A DNA stretch of 64,000 nt from Treponema sp. (GTDB lineage: Bacteria > Spirochaetota > Spirochaetia > Treponematales > Treponemataceae): assembly GCA_016293645.1 (NCBI GenBank), contig JAEDDW010000002.1:19993-83992 (forward strand), read 5' to 3'. Position 1 is the first letter of the stretch, and every line of letters starts with the position of its first letter. Of the stretch, positions 38,219 through 47,004 are shown piece by piece. Both the position numbers and the translations under genes were made by a program. The notes beneath the pieces were generated by a model, which was not told the DNA's origin, did no database searches, and saw only the letters and a list, made by a program, of their open reading frames with translations.

Positions 38219-39285
38219 AAATTGTCAAATACATGCTGCGAAGTTTTTTCCCTGTCTTCATGGGAGCCCTCGTTTTCTTCATTCTGATTCTTTGTCTCAC
38301 AGATCTTTTCATGAATCTCTGGAACTATGTAAACAAAAATGTTTCCACCAGTGACATCGGTCTCATTCTTATCTATTACATTCCTAAGACGGTGTGGTAT
38401 TCGGTGCCCATAGCGATGCTGTTTGCCACTGCCTACATGCTCAGTGATTTTTATGCGAAAAATGAACTTCTTGCGGTTTTCGCTTCAGGAATTTCACTGC
38501 TCAGGTTTACCATTCCGCTGCTTGTCGTTGCGGCTTTCATGAGTGTCGGTCTTTTTTTCTTTGAAAATACTCTTGTTGTTCCGACCTATTCAAAGAAAGT
38601 ACATCTGCAGGAATTTGTCCTCAATAAGGAAAAATCACTGAACAACGACAAGATTGTCATCATGTCCAATGAAGGTCGTGTGATATACAAGGCAGATTTT
38701 TTTGACAATTCATTGATGCGTCTGTATAACGTCTATATTGTTTTCCGTGACGATGAAAAAAATCTGGAAGCCATGGTTTTCAGTGATAATGCGACATGGA
38801 TCAATGGCAGATGGATTTTGAGCAATCCAATAGAATATAAATATGACGGTGAGGAAGTCAGTGTCATAGGAGCTGAAAAAGAATTGCTTGAGCTTCTTGA
38901 CGAGCCTCCTGAGACTTTCAGAAACAATACCATTTCCGTTGAGGAAGTAAACACTAAAGAAGCAAGAATCTATATTGAACATCTTGAGAAGGCAGGTTTG
39001 CCGAGTGCGGAAGAAAAATCCGTCTACTACAAAAAATATGCATTCCCGTTTGTTGTCTTCATCGTCGTTTTTCTTGCTGTCGGATTAAGTGGAAAAACAA
39101 GAAAGAATGTTCTTCTGGTAAGTCTTGGTCTTAGTATTACGGCTGTTGTTCTTTTCTATGTGACTCAGATGGTTACGATGCTTATGGCAAAGTTTCAGAC
39201 CATTCCGCCTTTGTTTGGCGCCTGGTTCCCTGTTGTCCTGTTCATATTCATAAGCAGCATTCTTTTGAAATACGCGCGAACATAG
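38215..39285 (+). CDS. LptG-like (YjgP/YjgQ) permease
   Basis: This 356-residue partner of the preceding permease has helices near residues 10-32 (FPVFMGALVFFILILCLTDL), 55-80 and 95-118, a periplasmic domain (about 125-265), and three C-terminal helices (AFPFVVFIVVFLAVGLSG; VLLVSLGLSITAVVLFYVTQ; LFGAWFPVVLFIFISSIL). The order lptF-lptG-tgt is a spirochaete arrangement as I recall it. It ends 13 bp before tgt. Confidence 0.87.
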   Translation: MKIVKYMLRSFFPVFMGALVFFILILCLTDLFMNLWNYVNKNVSTSDIGLILIYYIPKTVWYSVPIAMLFATAYMLSDFYAKNELLAVFASGISLLRFTIPLLVVAAFMSVGLFFFENTLVVPTYSKKVHLQEFVLNKEKSLNNDKIVIMSNEGRVIYKADFFDNSLMRLYNVYIVFRDDEKNLEAMVFSDNATWINGRWILSNPIEYKYDGEEVSVIGAEKELLELLDEPPETFRNNTISVEEVNTKEARIYIEHLEKAGLPSAEEKSVYYKKYAFPFVVFIVVFLAVGLSGKTRKNVLLVSLGLSITAVVLFYVTQMVTMLMAKFQTIPPLFGAWFPVVLFIFISSILLKYART

Positions 39286-39298
39286 TTTGGGGATAGAT

Positions 39299-40435
39299 AT
39301 GATTGAAAATTTTTTTGAGATTCATCACGATAATAAAGATTCGCTTGCCCGCACAGGAGTCATGCATCTTCCTCATGGTGATGTTGAAACTCCTGTATTC
39401 ATGCCCGTCGGTACAAAAGGTACTGTAAAGGCCCTTACGAAAGATGACCTTGAGGAGATTGGGTTTGAGATCATTCTTGCCAATACCTATCACATGTATC
39501 TTCGTCCGGGAGCAGATCTTGTAAAAGAAGCCGGGGGACTCCATGGTTTTACAAAATGGAACAGAAACTTTCTTACAGATTCCGGTGGATTCCAGGTGTG
39601 GTCCCTTTCAAAACTCCGTAAAATCAAAAACGAGGGAATTGAATTCCGCAGCGACATAGACGGCAGCAAACATTTCTTTACGCCTGAGAATGTAGTCCAG
39701 ACCCAGGTAAAACTGAACAGCGACATCCAGATGCAGCTCGATGTTTGTTCAGGATTTGGTGTTGACCGTGCGGAGGCTGAACGTGCACTCCGGCTTTCGT
39801 CACAGTGGGCCCAGCGTGCGATCACCGAGTGGAACATCCACAGGGAAAGCGGATACAAGGGAATCCTTTTTCCGATTGTCCAGGGAAATTTTTTTGATGA
39901 TCTCAGAAAAGAAAGCGCTGAATTTGTTGATTCTCTTGATACGCCAGGACTAGCCATCGGTGGACTCAGTGTTGGCGAACCTGCCGACATCTATGCGGAA
40001 AAACTTCAGTATACGGTTCAGTTTCTTTCTCGCAGCAAACCTCGTTATGTAATGGGAATCGGTACTCCGGAATACATTCTTGAAGCCGTTGCCAATGGAA
40101 TCGACATGTTTGACTGCGTGCAGCCTACAAGGATTGCCCGTCACGGACTTTATTTTTCAAAAAAAGGAATGGTTTCCATCAAGCAGGCCCGCTATGAGCA
40201 TGATTTTGGATGCATTGATCCTGAATGTAAATGCAAGGTCTGTACGACCTATTCCCGTGCTTACCTTCGCCATATATTCCGAGAGCAGGAAATTCTTTCT
40301 TCCATGCTTGCAAGCTACCATAACCTGTATTTCCTCCAAAACATGATCAGGGAAATCCGTCAGGCGATCAATGAAGACCGTTTTGAGGAATACAGAAGAA
40401 GATTCCTTGAAGATTTCCATTCAGGTGAGGTGTAA
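39299..40435 (+). CDS. tgt: Queuine/preQ1 tRNA-ribosyltransferase
   Basis: This 378-residue enzyme swaps guanine-34 of GUN-anticodon tRNAs for preQ1. It has the catalytic aspartates in LTDSGGFQVWSL and MFDCVQPTRIARHG, the zinc site CKCKVC plus a downstream histidine (CxCxxC...H), and PVGTKGTVKALT near residue 30. A TTG at 39287 is also in frame, but ATG 39299 has GGGGAT 5 bp upstream. It completes the queuosine salvage route with the transporter and queF 10 kb away. Confidence 0.96.
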   Translation: MIENFFEIHHDNKDSLARTGVMHLPHGDVETPVFMPVGTKGTVKALTKDDLEEIGFEIILANTYHMYLRPGADLVKEAGGLHGFTKWNRNFLTDSGGFQVWSLSKLRKIKNEGIEFRSDIDGSKHFFTPENVVQTQVKLNSDIQMQLDVCSGFGVDRAEAERALRLSSQWAQRAITEWNIHRESGYKGILFPIVQGNFFDDLRKESAEFVDSLDTPGLAIGGLSVGEPADIYAEKLQYTVQFLSRSKPRYVMGIGTPEYILEAVANGIDMFDCVQPTRIARHGLYFSKKGMVSIKQARYEHDFGCIDPECKCKVCTTYSRAYLRHIFREQEILSSMLASYHNLYFLQNMIREIRQAINEDRFEEYRRRFLEDFHSGEV

Positions 40436-40438
40436 TTT

Positions 40439-42238
40439 ATGAAGAAAAGCGTTGTTGTTTTTTCCGTTGCGTTGCTTTTTTCTTTGTCTGTCTATTCCCA
40501 GGAAGCAGTTGTGGAATCAGAGAAAAGCTCCGCATCTGAAACTGTTTCGGCTGAAGTGACCTCTGTGGCTGAAGATTTTTCTGGTGAAATTGTTTCCGAT
40601 GGTACTGCTGATGAAATTTCTGTTTCCGATGAAGCTGAGGTCGTCTCATCATTTGAGGAAGAAGGTTTTGAAGATCCGGTTCTTGAGTCATACAATGAAA
40701 GTCCTGCTGATAAAAAAGAAAAGAAACGTTATGAATATACAAAGGAAAAGACTGTTCCGGCTGTGAAAAGACCGTCAAGGCATGAGTCAAAGAACGACTT
40801 TGTCGACAAGTCTGAAAACTATGTCGAGGAGAGCAATGCCGTTTTCAAATATGGACTTGAAAGTCAGATCAGCAGCCTCATAGATGAACTTACGACAAAT
40901 GAAGACATGCGCTTTGTTGACCAGATCTATGATCTTTTTTATGAAACAAAAGATGTTGTCGTAAAGGATAAGATCATTGAATACTTTACGAAGCTCAAGG
41001 ATCCATGTCTTGGTTCCTATGCATGCGAAGTCATAAACGATCCTTATGAAATCAGAAAGGATACGGTGGACAGATGTTTCCGCTATGTTTCAGAAGCCCA
41101 GATCAAGGAAGCGGTTCCCGGCCTTGTTGACCTTGTGGACAAGGAAGAGGATGATTATTTTACAGGAGCCCTTACTGCCCTTGGTGATCTTGGTGAAAGG
41201 GAAGAGGCGGAATTCCTCGCTGACTATCTTGATCGTGATGACCTGAAGGTTGCCCAGCGTCAGGCTTTGATGAAAGTCCTTGGTAGAATCAAGGCGGTGG
41301 AAACATGGGAAAAGATCTCGCAGATTGCCCAGGACGAAGATGAAAATTCTTTTGTCCGCATGTATGCCGCAGAGGCGATCGGTGCCATGGAAAAACCGGA
41401 ATCTGAAGACATACTTGTTGCTCTTTTTGAATCGACGGATCCAAACCTCAGATGCTATGTTGTGAAGGGTATTGCCCATTTCAATGACGATAAGGCAGAC
41501 AAGGTGATCATACAGGCTTTGAGGGATTCCCAGTACAAGGTCCGCATAGAGGCCATTGAAGCTGTAAAGAATCGTGAGATGAAGGAAGCCGTTCCATATC
41601 TTGTTTTCAGGTGCAAGGATAAGGATGAGCTAAAGGCTGTAAAAGAAAAGAGTTATAGTGTCATTGCCAAACTTGATGTTGCGGAAGGCAATGAATATCT
41701 TGTTGAGATTCTCAAGGATAAAAAAATCGCAGGCGGAACGAAGTCGAAGGTTGCATCGGTTCTTCTTGAGGAAAATAAGGCCGGAACTACAGAAGTTCTT
41801 GAGCTTGCCAGAAGCGCCCTTAAAAGTGAATTGAAGGATCAGAAAAATTTACGCTATGCCCTCGGAAAGGAATTTGCAAAATATTCACGGCCAGAATTTG
41901 CCGACATATGCGGTGAATACCTTGAAAGCAAGGATGTCGCAACCCAGGGTACAGGTCTTGACATCTGGTCAAAGGGGCGTTATTCGTCTTGCCGGGCAAA
42001 GGTCGAGGAAATCGCAAGCGATGCCATCGAGGAAGAAAAGACTGAAGAAGACAGTGCTGAGAAATCCGCAAAGCCAGGAACCTATAAATTCGGACAGAAA
42101 AGGAAAAATGCCAATGCAAAGAAGGCAAAGCGCATTCTTGAAATGGACGGAACAAGCACAGTCACAAAGCCTGCTGAAGTCGAGGCCGTAACAGGCGCTG
42201 CATCTTCAGCATCGTCGGATACGGACAATGCAAAATAA
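40439..42238 (+). CDS. Exported HEAT-repeat protein
   Basis: This 599-residue protein has a signal peptide (MKKSVVVFSVALLFSLSVYS, cut after SQ). An acidic low-complexity region (about 20-90) precedes a basic linker, then helical HEAT repeats from about residue 145 to 520 (units such as VPGLVDLVDKEEDDYFTGAL, AVPYLVFRCKDKDELKAVKE). A Lys-rich and Ala/Ser-rich tail ends it. It is probably a periplasmic scaffold; no catalytic motif is seen. It follows tgt by 3 bp. Confidence 0.75.
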   Translation: MKKSVVVFSVALLFSLSVYSQEAVVESEKSSASETVSAEVTSVAEDFSGEIVSDGTADEISVSDEAEVVSSFEEEGFEDPVLESYNESPADKKEKKRYEYTKEKTVPAVKRPSRHESKNDFVDKSENYVEESNAVFKYGLESQISSLIDELTTNEDMRFVDQIYDLFYETKDVVVKDKIIEYFTKLKDPCLGSYACEVINDPYEIRKDTVDRCFRYVSEAQIKEAVPGLVDLVDKEEDDYFTGALTALGDLGEREEAEFLADYLDRDDLKVAQRQALMKVLGRIKAVETWEKISQIAQDEDENSFVRMYAAEAIGAMEKPESEDILVALFESTDPNLRCYVVKGIAHFNDDKADKVIIQALRDSQYKVRIEAIEAVKNREMKEAVPYLVFRCKDKDELKAVKEKSYSVIAKLDVAEGNEYLVEILKDKKIAGGTKSKVASVLLEENKAGTTEVLELARSALKSELKDQKNLRYALGKEFAKYSRPEFADICGEYLESKDVATQGTGLDIWSKGRYSSCRAKVEEIASDAIEEEKTEEDSAEKSAKPGTYKFGQKRKNANAKKAKRILEMDGTSTVTKPAEVEAVTGAASSASSDTDNAK

Positions 42239-42286
42239 TTTTTGAAAGAATAATGCAAAAAAATTAATAAAAAATTGGAAATGCTA

Positions 42287-42315
42287 TTGACACTGAACCT
42301 GCGAATTGATATATT
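42287..42315 (+). promoter_or_regulatory. Promoter of tRNA-Leu
   Basis: Consensus TTGACA (42287-42292), 17-bp spacer, TATATT (42310-42315). The 5' leader of about 20 nt contains the small hairpin TGCG-GAAA-CGCA just before the mature tRNA end. Confidence 0.85.
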
Positions 42316-42342
42316 AAAGTCACGATTTGCGGAAACGCAGAT

Positions 42343-42424
42343 GCGGGGATGGTGGAATTGGTAGACACGCTAGCTTGAGGTGCTAGTGGCGCGAGCTGTG
42401 CCTGTTCAAGTCAGGTTCTCCGCA
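42343..42424 (+). tRNA. tRNA-Leu (anticodon GAG)
   Basis: The acceptor arms GCGGGGA and TCTCCGC pair with one G-U; the anticodon stem CTAGC/GCTAG encloses TTGAGGT, giving anticodon GAG. The long variable arm (GGC/GCT around GCGA) marks leucine, and TTCAAGT is the T loop. The discriminator is A. CCA is not encoded (the next bases are CGA), so it must be added by an enzyme. Confidence 0.93.
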
Positions 42425-42427
42425 CGA

Positions 42428-42460
42428 AAGCAGTTGCTGAAAAGTGACTGCTTTTTTTTA
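42428..42460 (+). terminator. Terminator of tRNA-Leu
   Basis: AAGCAGTTGCT and AGTGACTGCTT pair over 11 positions (two G-U pairs) around GAAA, followed by eight T's. The DUF554 gene starts only 28 bp further on and may depend on read-through. Confidence 0.85.
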
Positions 42461-42487
42461 TTTAAATCAAATTGTTACGAGGTTTGT

Positions 42488-43240
42488 ATGCTGGCCGTTT
42501 TTGTCAATTGCGTTGCCGTAGTTCTGGGTTCCCTTCTTGGTCTTCTGGTTGCAGGCCGCATGTCCAGGAAAATGGAGGATGTGATTCAGACTGGTGCTGG
42601 ATTCATCACACTGATTTTGGGAATGCAGATGGCATTTAAATATCAGAATGTTTGTTTTCTTACACTTGCGATCATTTTGGGCGGTATCATAGGTACCATA
42701 ATTGATCTTGATGCCAAGATACTTTCTTTGGGTAAACTTCTTGCACGCCTGGTTCCGCAAAAAAACAGTGAATCATGCCCTGAAAAGGGTGATGGTGAAA
42801 CTGCGCTTTCTTCAAACAGGAATTTTGCCTATGCATTCCTCAATGCGAGCGTTTTATTTTGCGTAGGTGCCATGGCCATCCTCGGGTCTTTCAAGGCCGG
42901 TATTGAAAAAGACTATTCGATAATCTTTACAAAAAGCATTCTCGACGGTTTCATGGCCATTTCCTTCACTGCCGCCATGGGAATCGGTACGGCATTCAGT
43001 GCCATTGCCATTTTCCTCTATCAGGGTGCCCTTACTTTGCTGAGCGTAGCGGTTCAGCCTTACGTATCAGACGTTATGCTGGCGGAACTGACGGGCAGCG
43101 GAGGAGTGCTGATCTGCATGATAGGCATCAATCTCATCGGATTGAAGAAAATCAAGACCGCAAACTATCTTCCGGCTGTGGTTTTCACCGTGCTTTTCGT
43201 GCTTCTTGAAAGTCCCGTAAGAAATCTTCTTGGAATTTAG
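42488..43240 (+). CDS. DUF554-family membrane protein
   Basis: This 250-residue protein has about seven hydrophobic segments. The family pattern is clear: NCVAVVLGSLLGLLVAGR at the start, GGIIGTIIDLDAKILSLGKLL, then ASVLFCVGAMAILGSFKAGI. Known proteins of this group have no firm function; transport is a guess. The start at 42488 has GAGG 7 bp upstream; the longer frame runs back into the tRNA and is not real. No separate promoter is obvious. Confidence 0.8.
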   Translation: MLAVFVNCVAVVLGSLLGLLVAGRMSRKMEDVIQTGAGFITLILGMQMAFKYQNVCFLTLAIILGGIIGTIIDLDAKILSLGKLLARLVPQKNSESCPEKGDGETALSSNRNFAYAFLNASVLFCVGAMAILGSFKAGIEKDYSIIFTKSILDGFMAISFTAAMGIGTAFSAIAIFLYQGALTLLSVAVQPYVSDVMLAELTGSGGVLICMIGINLIGLKKIKTANYLPAVVFTVLFVLLESPVRNLLGI

Positions 43241-43311
43241 GAAATTCGCGGAATTCCTACGAAATTCTTTACGAATTCAGACAGAATTCTTTGGAATTTG
43301 AGGTTGAATTT
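43234..43311. repeat. Helically phased AATT tracts upstream of the sugar-ABC ATPase promoter
   Basis: Eight AATT-centred motifs start at 43234, 43243, 43252, 43263, 43274, 43285, 43295 and 43307. The mean spacing is 10.4 bp, one helical turn, so the tracts face the same side of the DNA. They end 2 bp before the -35 box. Such phasing is expected to bend DNA and can raise promoter strength. Confidence 0.6.
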
Positions 43312-43313
43312 GT

Positions 43314-43342
43314 TTGACTTCTGCTTTTTTAGGTCTTATAAT
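43314..43342 (+). promoter_or_regulatory. Strong promoter of the sugar-ABC ATPase gene
   Basis: TTGACT (43314-43319), 17-bp spacer, perfect TATAAT (43337-43342); a second TATAAT follows at 43350-43355. In the leader, TTAGG-GAGG-CCTAA (43363-43376) forms a hairpin that holds the Shine-Dalgarno sequence in its loop and stem. Confidence 0.8.
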
Positions 43343-43378
43343 GTTCCGTATAATATAAACCCTTAGGGAGGCCTAAAA

Positions 43379-44584
43379 ATGGCAAAAGTAGAACTTAAAG
43401 GTATTGGCAAGATTTACGACGGCAACGTACAGGCTGTTGAAAATGCCAACATCGTAATCGAAGACCGCGATTTCTGTGTATTCGTTGGTCCATCTGGATG
43501 CGGAAAGTCAACAACTCTCCGTATGATCGCTGGTTTGGAAGAAATTTCTGAAGGTGAACTTCTTATCGATGGTGAACTCATGAACGACGTTCCACCAAAG
43601 GACAGAAACATCGCCATGGTATTCCAGAACTATGCTCTTTATCCTCATATGACAGTATATGACAACATGGCTTTCGGTCTCAAGATCCGCAAAATGGACA
43701 AGGGAGAAATCAAACGCCGTGTTGATGAAGCAGCAGTTAGCCTTGGACTTACTCAGTACCTCGACCGCAAACCAAAGGCACTTTCCGGTGGACAGAGACA
43801 GCGTGTTGCAGTAGGACGCGCAATCGTTCGTAACCCTAAAGTATTCTTGTTCGACGAACCACTTTCTAACCTTGATGCTAAGCTCCGCGTTACAATGCGT
43901 GGTGAAATCGCTGCTTTGCACCAGAGACTTCAGGCTACAATGATCTACGTTACACACGACCAGATCGAAGCTATGACAATGGGTACAAAGATTGTTGTTA
44001 TGAAAGACGGTCACGTTCAGCAGATTGGTGAACCACTTTACTTGTACAACCACCCAATCAACAAGTTCGTTGCTGGCTTCATTGGAACACCTCCAATGAA
44101 CTTCATGACTGTAACAGTTAAGAAGGAAGGCGACAAGGTTGTTGTTGATGAAGGAACATTCACTCTTGTTCCAACAGCAGAACAGCAGAAGTACCTCTCT
44201 GAATATGTAGGAAAGGAAGTATACTTCGGTGTACGCCCAGAAGACCTTGCATATGCAGAAGCACCTGCAGCTGAAAACAACATGCAGATGAAGGTTTCTA
44301 ACAAGGAACCACTCGGTGCAGAAACACACCTCTTCCTTTCATCAAAGAACCAGAGCGTTGTTGCTCGCGTTCTCGCATCATCAAAGGGTGATTTCAAGAT
44401 TGGAGAAACTGTAAACTTCGTTCCTGCTATGGAAAGATGTAAGTTCTTTGTTAAGGATACAGAAGATCTTTCAAAGGAAATCAACATCTGTGAAAAGGAC
44501 AAGATTTCTTCACCTTGGCTCAAGAACGCCATCACAGGCGAAGTTGGATACAAGGTTCAGATTGGTTCTGAAATCAGAAAGTAA
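43379..44584 (+). CDS. Sugar ABC transporter ATPase (MalK/MsmK/UgpC type)
   Basis: This 401-residue ATPase of the CUT1 group has Walker [10 protein letters not shown] near residue 38, Q-loop [10 protein letters not shown], signature LSGGQRQR, Walker [17 protein letters not shown] and the switch histidine in VTHDQIEAM. The last 150 residues form the regulatory MalK-type OB domain ([11 protein letters not shown]). It stands alone, without permeases or a binding protein, so it probably serves several sugar importers, as MsmK does. Codon use is highly biased and the promoter is very strong, both signs of high expression. Confidence 0.93.
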   Translation: MAKVELKGIGKIYDGNVQAVENANIVIEDRDFCVFVGPSGCGKSTTLRMIAGLEEISEGELLIDGELMNDVPPKDRNIAMVFQNYALYPHMTVYDNMAFGLKIRKMDKGEIKRRVDEAAVSLGLTQYLDRKPKALSGGQRQRVAVGRAIVRNPKVFLFDEPLSNLDAKLRVTMRGEIAALHQRLQATMIYVTHDQIEAMTMGTKIVVMKDGHVQQIGEPLYLYNHPINKFVAGFIGTPPMNFMTVTVKKEGDKVVVDEGTFTLVPTAEQQKYLSEYVGKEVYFGVRPEDLAYAEAPAAENNMQMKVSNKEPLGAETHLFLSSKNQSVVARVLASSKGDFKIGETVNFVPAMERCKFFVKDTEDLSKEINICEKDKISSPWLKNAITGEVGYKVQIGSEIRK

Positions 44585-44619
44585 TTTATCCATCGGATAA
44601 TATTTTTTGACACCAAAGG

Positions 44620-44650
44620 CACCGTCGGTTTATTCCGGCGGTGTTTTTTT
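44620..44650 (+). terminator. Terminator of the sugar-ABC ATPase gene
   Basis: CACCGTCGG and CCGGCGGTG form a 9-bp stem with one G-U pair around TTTATT, followed by seven T's. Confidence 0.85.
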
Positions 44651-44684
44651 ATTTCTACGTCATTGCCGTTTATGTCTTCTGTCA

Positions 44685-44713
44685 TTGTAAAGTTGCATTT
44701 ATTCCAATAGAAT
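44685..44713 (+). promoter_or_regulatory. Leaderless promoter of the RNase II-type gene
   Basis: TTGTAA (44685-44690), 17-bp spacer, TAGAAT (44708-44713), then only 6 bp to the ATG at 44720. GAAGG in those 6 bp is too close to the ATG to act as a Shine-Dalgarno site. Confidence 0.6.
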
Positions 44714-44719
44714 GAAGGC

Positions 44720-46669
44720 ATGCTTAAAGTTAACTCTGTCGTAATCTACAAAAACTCTGCCGCCATCATTTCGGCGGTTCAGGAAAATTCAAAGTATACG
44801 GTTAAGTTCCGTAGTGCTCCAGCCACTGCCACAAAAAAAGCTGTCTATGGAGAGCAGAATGTACGTGAGAAGGATGTGGTTCTGCTCCACGAAGGTCCAT
44901 GTTCCTCACTGGAAAACGTTCTTGCCTTTGCGGAAGAAAAATGTCCCCTTGCGGAAAATCTATACAATCTTGAAGATAAAAATGAAATCGGACAGCAGGT
45001 GAAGGAATGCTATGAGTTGCTTGAGTCTGATGATGAATCAAAGAATGCTTCCTATGCATTTGCTGACCTTGTGTCTCTTTTCAACGACAAAATGACTGCA
45101 GACCAGAGTTATGGAATGTTCTGTGCCCTGAAAAACACAGTATGGTTCAATCAGAACCTTAAGGAACAGATGAACGGCAATCTTGTCTTTGCTTTGCGTG
45201 ACCGTGAGGAAATCGACAGCCTTGTAAAAAAAGCGGATGCCAAAGGCAAGGAGGCGGAACTACGCACGGCTTTCCTTGAACGACTCAAGTCCAAAAGCCT
45301 GTTGCCGGAAGATTCAATATACATGGGGGATGTTGAAGCCCTTGCCCTGGGAAAGACCGACAAGAGCCGCACCATGCATGATGCAGGAATCAAGGAGACT
45401 GTAGAAAAGGCCCATAAGCTGTTGCTTGATACAGGTGTATGGGAAATAACCCGCAATCCTTATCCTTTGCGCTGGGGACTTTCCATGAAAAGTGCATCCG
45501 AATCCCTTGCTTCTCCTCCGCAGGAAGAGCGTTATGAAGTTCCTGGTGTAAGCTATGCCATTGATGCAGAAAATTCCGCTGACCCTGATGATGCTGTGGC
45601 TTATGACGGAAAATACTATTGGGTCCACATCGCAGACCCTGCAAGCACCGTAATGCCAGACTCTTCGATTGACAGGTCTGCCCGTGCTCGTGGTGCAACT
45701 TTGTATATTCCGGAAGGTGCCGCCCGAATGCTTTGTGAGGATGCCCTGGAGGACTATGCCCTTGGTTTGAAGGAAAAAAGCAACGCCCTTTCGTTCCGTC
45801 TGCTTCTTGATGATGATGCAAATGTGCTTGAATGTGCCGTAATGAAGACTGTGGTTGATGTCAAGCGGCTTTCCTACAAGGCTGCGGAAGAGCAGAAGGA
45901 TACGCCGGAACTCAGACCGCTTTTTGAGATAGCCCGCAAAAATGTAGATAAGAGAAACAAGGCGGGTGCAGTTCAGATCACCATGCCTGAAGTTCATGTT
46001 GTTGTCGATAAGGAAACAAAAAAGGTTTCAATCGTCAAGGATGAAAAATATGAAAGCAACGAGATGGTCCGCGAACTCATGCTTCTTGCGGGGGAAGGGG
46101 CTGCAAAGTTTGCTTTCCAGAACAACATTCCGTTCCCGTACATAAGCCAGGAAAAACCTCAGATTCCGTCTGACATTCCGGAAGGTTTAGCGGGGCAGTT
46201 TAGGCTCAGACGCTGTATGAGGAAACGTTCCGTAGGTGTAACGCCTGGAATGCACTGTGGACTTGGACTCAACATGTACAGCCAGGTCACAAGCCCTCTG
46301 CGCCGCTATGGAGATCTTATTTCCCATCAGCAGCTCAGGGCCTTTATCGATGGACGCGAACTTCTGGACAAGGATACCATGCTCATGCGTATTTCTGAAG
46401 GTGATGCCGGAGCCATGGCGGCGCGCAAATCGGAACGCAACAGCAACCTGCACTGGACTCTTGTTTATCTATTGCAGAATCCTGAATGGGTAGGCGAGGC
46501 TGTCTGTGTATCTCTTGCAGAAGGCAAGCTGCCTCAGTTCTGCATTCCGGAACTTGCCCAGGAAACTTTCATGGATGTTCCAGGTGGAGTTGAACTTAAC
46601 CAGACTGTAAAAATCAAGGTAAGCAGAATAAATCTTCCTGAACTTCAGGTGGAATTTGTGGTGGCCTAA
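44720..46669 (+). CDS. RNase II/RNB-family 3'-5' exoribonuclease
   Basis: In this 649-residue protein the RNB catalytic domain starts near residue 270, with the metal-binding run YAIDAENSADPDDAVAYDG, then WVHIADPAS and RARGATLYIPEGAA. Near the C-terminus are SQVTSPLRRYGDLISHQQL and a short S1-like end. The N-terminal 250 residues are divergent, and no classical cold-shock domains are obvious; the first 60 residues read like a small beta-barrel (VVIYKNSAAIISAVQE). It degrades RNA hydrolytically, complementing PNPase encoded 10 kb upstream. It is probably transcribed alone. Confidence 0.9.
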   Translation: MLKVNSVVIYKNSAAIISAVQENSKYTVKFRSAPATATKKAVYGEQNVREKDVVLLHEGPCSSLENVLAFAEEKCPLAENLYNLEDKNEIGQQVKECYELLESDDESKNASYAFADLVSLFNDKMTADQSYGMFCALKNTVWFNQNLKEQMNGNLVFALRDREEIDSLVKKADAKGKEAELRTAFLERLKSKSLLPEDSIYMGDVEALALGKTDKSRTMHDAGIKETVEKAHKLLLDTGVWEITRNPYPLRWGLSMKSASESLASPPQEERYEVPGVSYAIDAENSADPDDAVAYDGKYYWVHIADPASTVMPDSSIDRSARARGATLYIPEGAARMLCEDALEDYALGLKEKSNALSFRLLLDDDANVLECAVMKTVVDVKRLSYKAAEEQKDTPELRPLFEIARKNVDKRNKAGAVQITMPEVHVVVDKETKKVSIVKDEKYESNEMVRELMLLAGEGAAKFAFQNNIPFPYISQEKPQIPSDIPEGLAGQFRLRRCMRKRSVGVTPGMHCGLGLNMYSQVTSPLRRYGDLISHQQLRAFIDGRELLDKDTMLMRISEGDAGAMAARKSERNSNLHWTLVYLLQNPEWVGEAVCVSLAEGKLPQFCIPELAQETFMDVPGGVELNQTVKIKVSRINLPELQVEFVVA

Positions 46670-47004
46670 TAGTTCAGCCTGTTGTTATAGGGGTAAACTA
46701 TAACTGCATATAATTAGATAATAATTCACTGCAGGCAACTGATTGTATATAGTTTAAATATGATATTCCTTTATGAGCATAAAATTAAATGATTGTAAAA
46801 ATACGGGAAGGAAGTCAGAGGCTGGCAAAAACACTTGCTGTGCGGAACGATAGTTTCCTTGCCACACTGCACGTGTAGCGACATATGGAGCGGTTTTGAC
46901 AGACTCGCACTGACTGGTAGTATTTTTATAAATTATTTTAAATCATGCCTGTACTGAGATATATCTGTATTCAAGCATAATTTTTCATTTTAGGAGTACA
47001 AAAA
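46670..47004. other. 335-bp gene-free gap with a structured element
   Basis: No coding sequence is seen. The first half holds the 9-bp inverted repeat TAAACTATA/TATAGTTTA (46694-46702 and 46748-46756). The second half holds an element of about 133 bp with ends TAAAAATAC (46796-46804) and GTATTTTTA (46920-46928), listed separately. The metY ribosome-binding site AGGAG is at 46994-46998. No known riboswitch class was recognised. Confidence 0.6.
46796..46928. repeat. Structured 133-bp element with terminal inverted repeats upstream of metY
   Basis: Perfect 9-bp ends TAAAAATAC/GTATTTTTA are followed inwards by GTCAG/CTGAC (46814-46818 and 46910-46914), and then TGGCAA/TTGCCA (46823-46828 and 46859-46864). 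The nesting predicts a multi-branched RNA or a small non-autonomous mobile element. The fragment GTAGCGACA within it is the reverse complement of TGTCGCTAC found in the gltX direct repeats. Confidence 0.5.

Noticed and set aside
42380..42487. DUF554 protein starting inside the tRNA gene
   Set aside because: The extra codons are the tRNA and its terminator. ATG 42488 has its own GAGG site.
43508..44329. 273-residue open frame antisense to the sugar-ABC ATPase gene
   Set aside because: Same reason: codon bias of the real gene removes stops on the other strand.
46796..46928. SAM riboswitch upstream of metY
   Set aside because: The conserved SAM-I core was not found, and the pairing pattern differs from the known SAM classes that I can recall.
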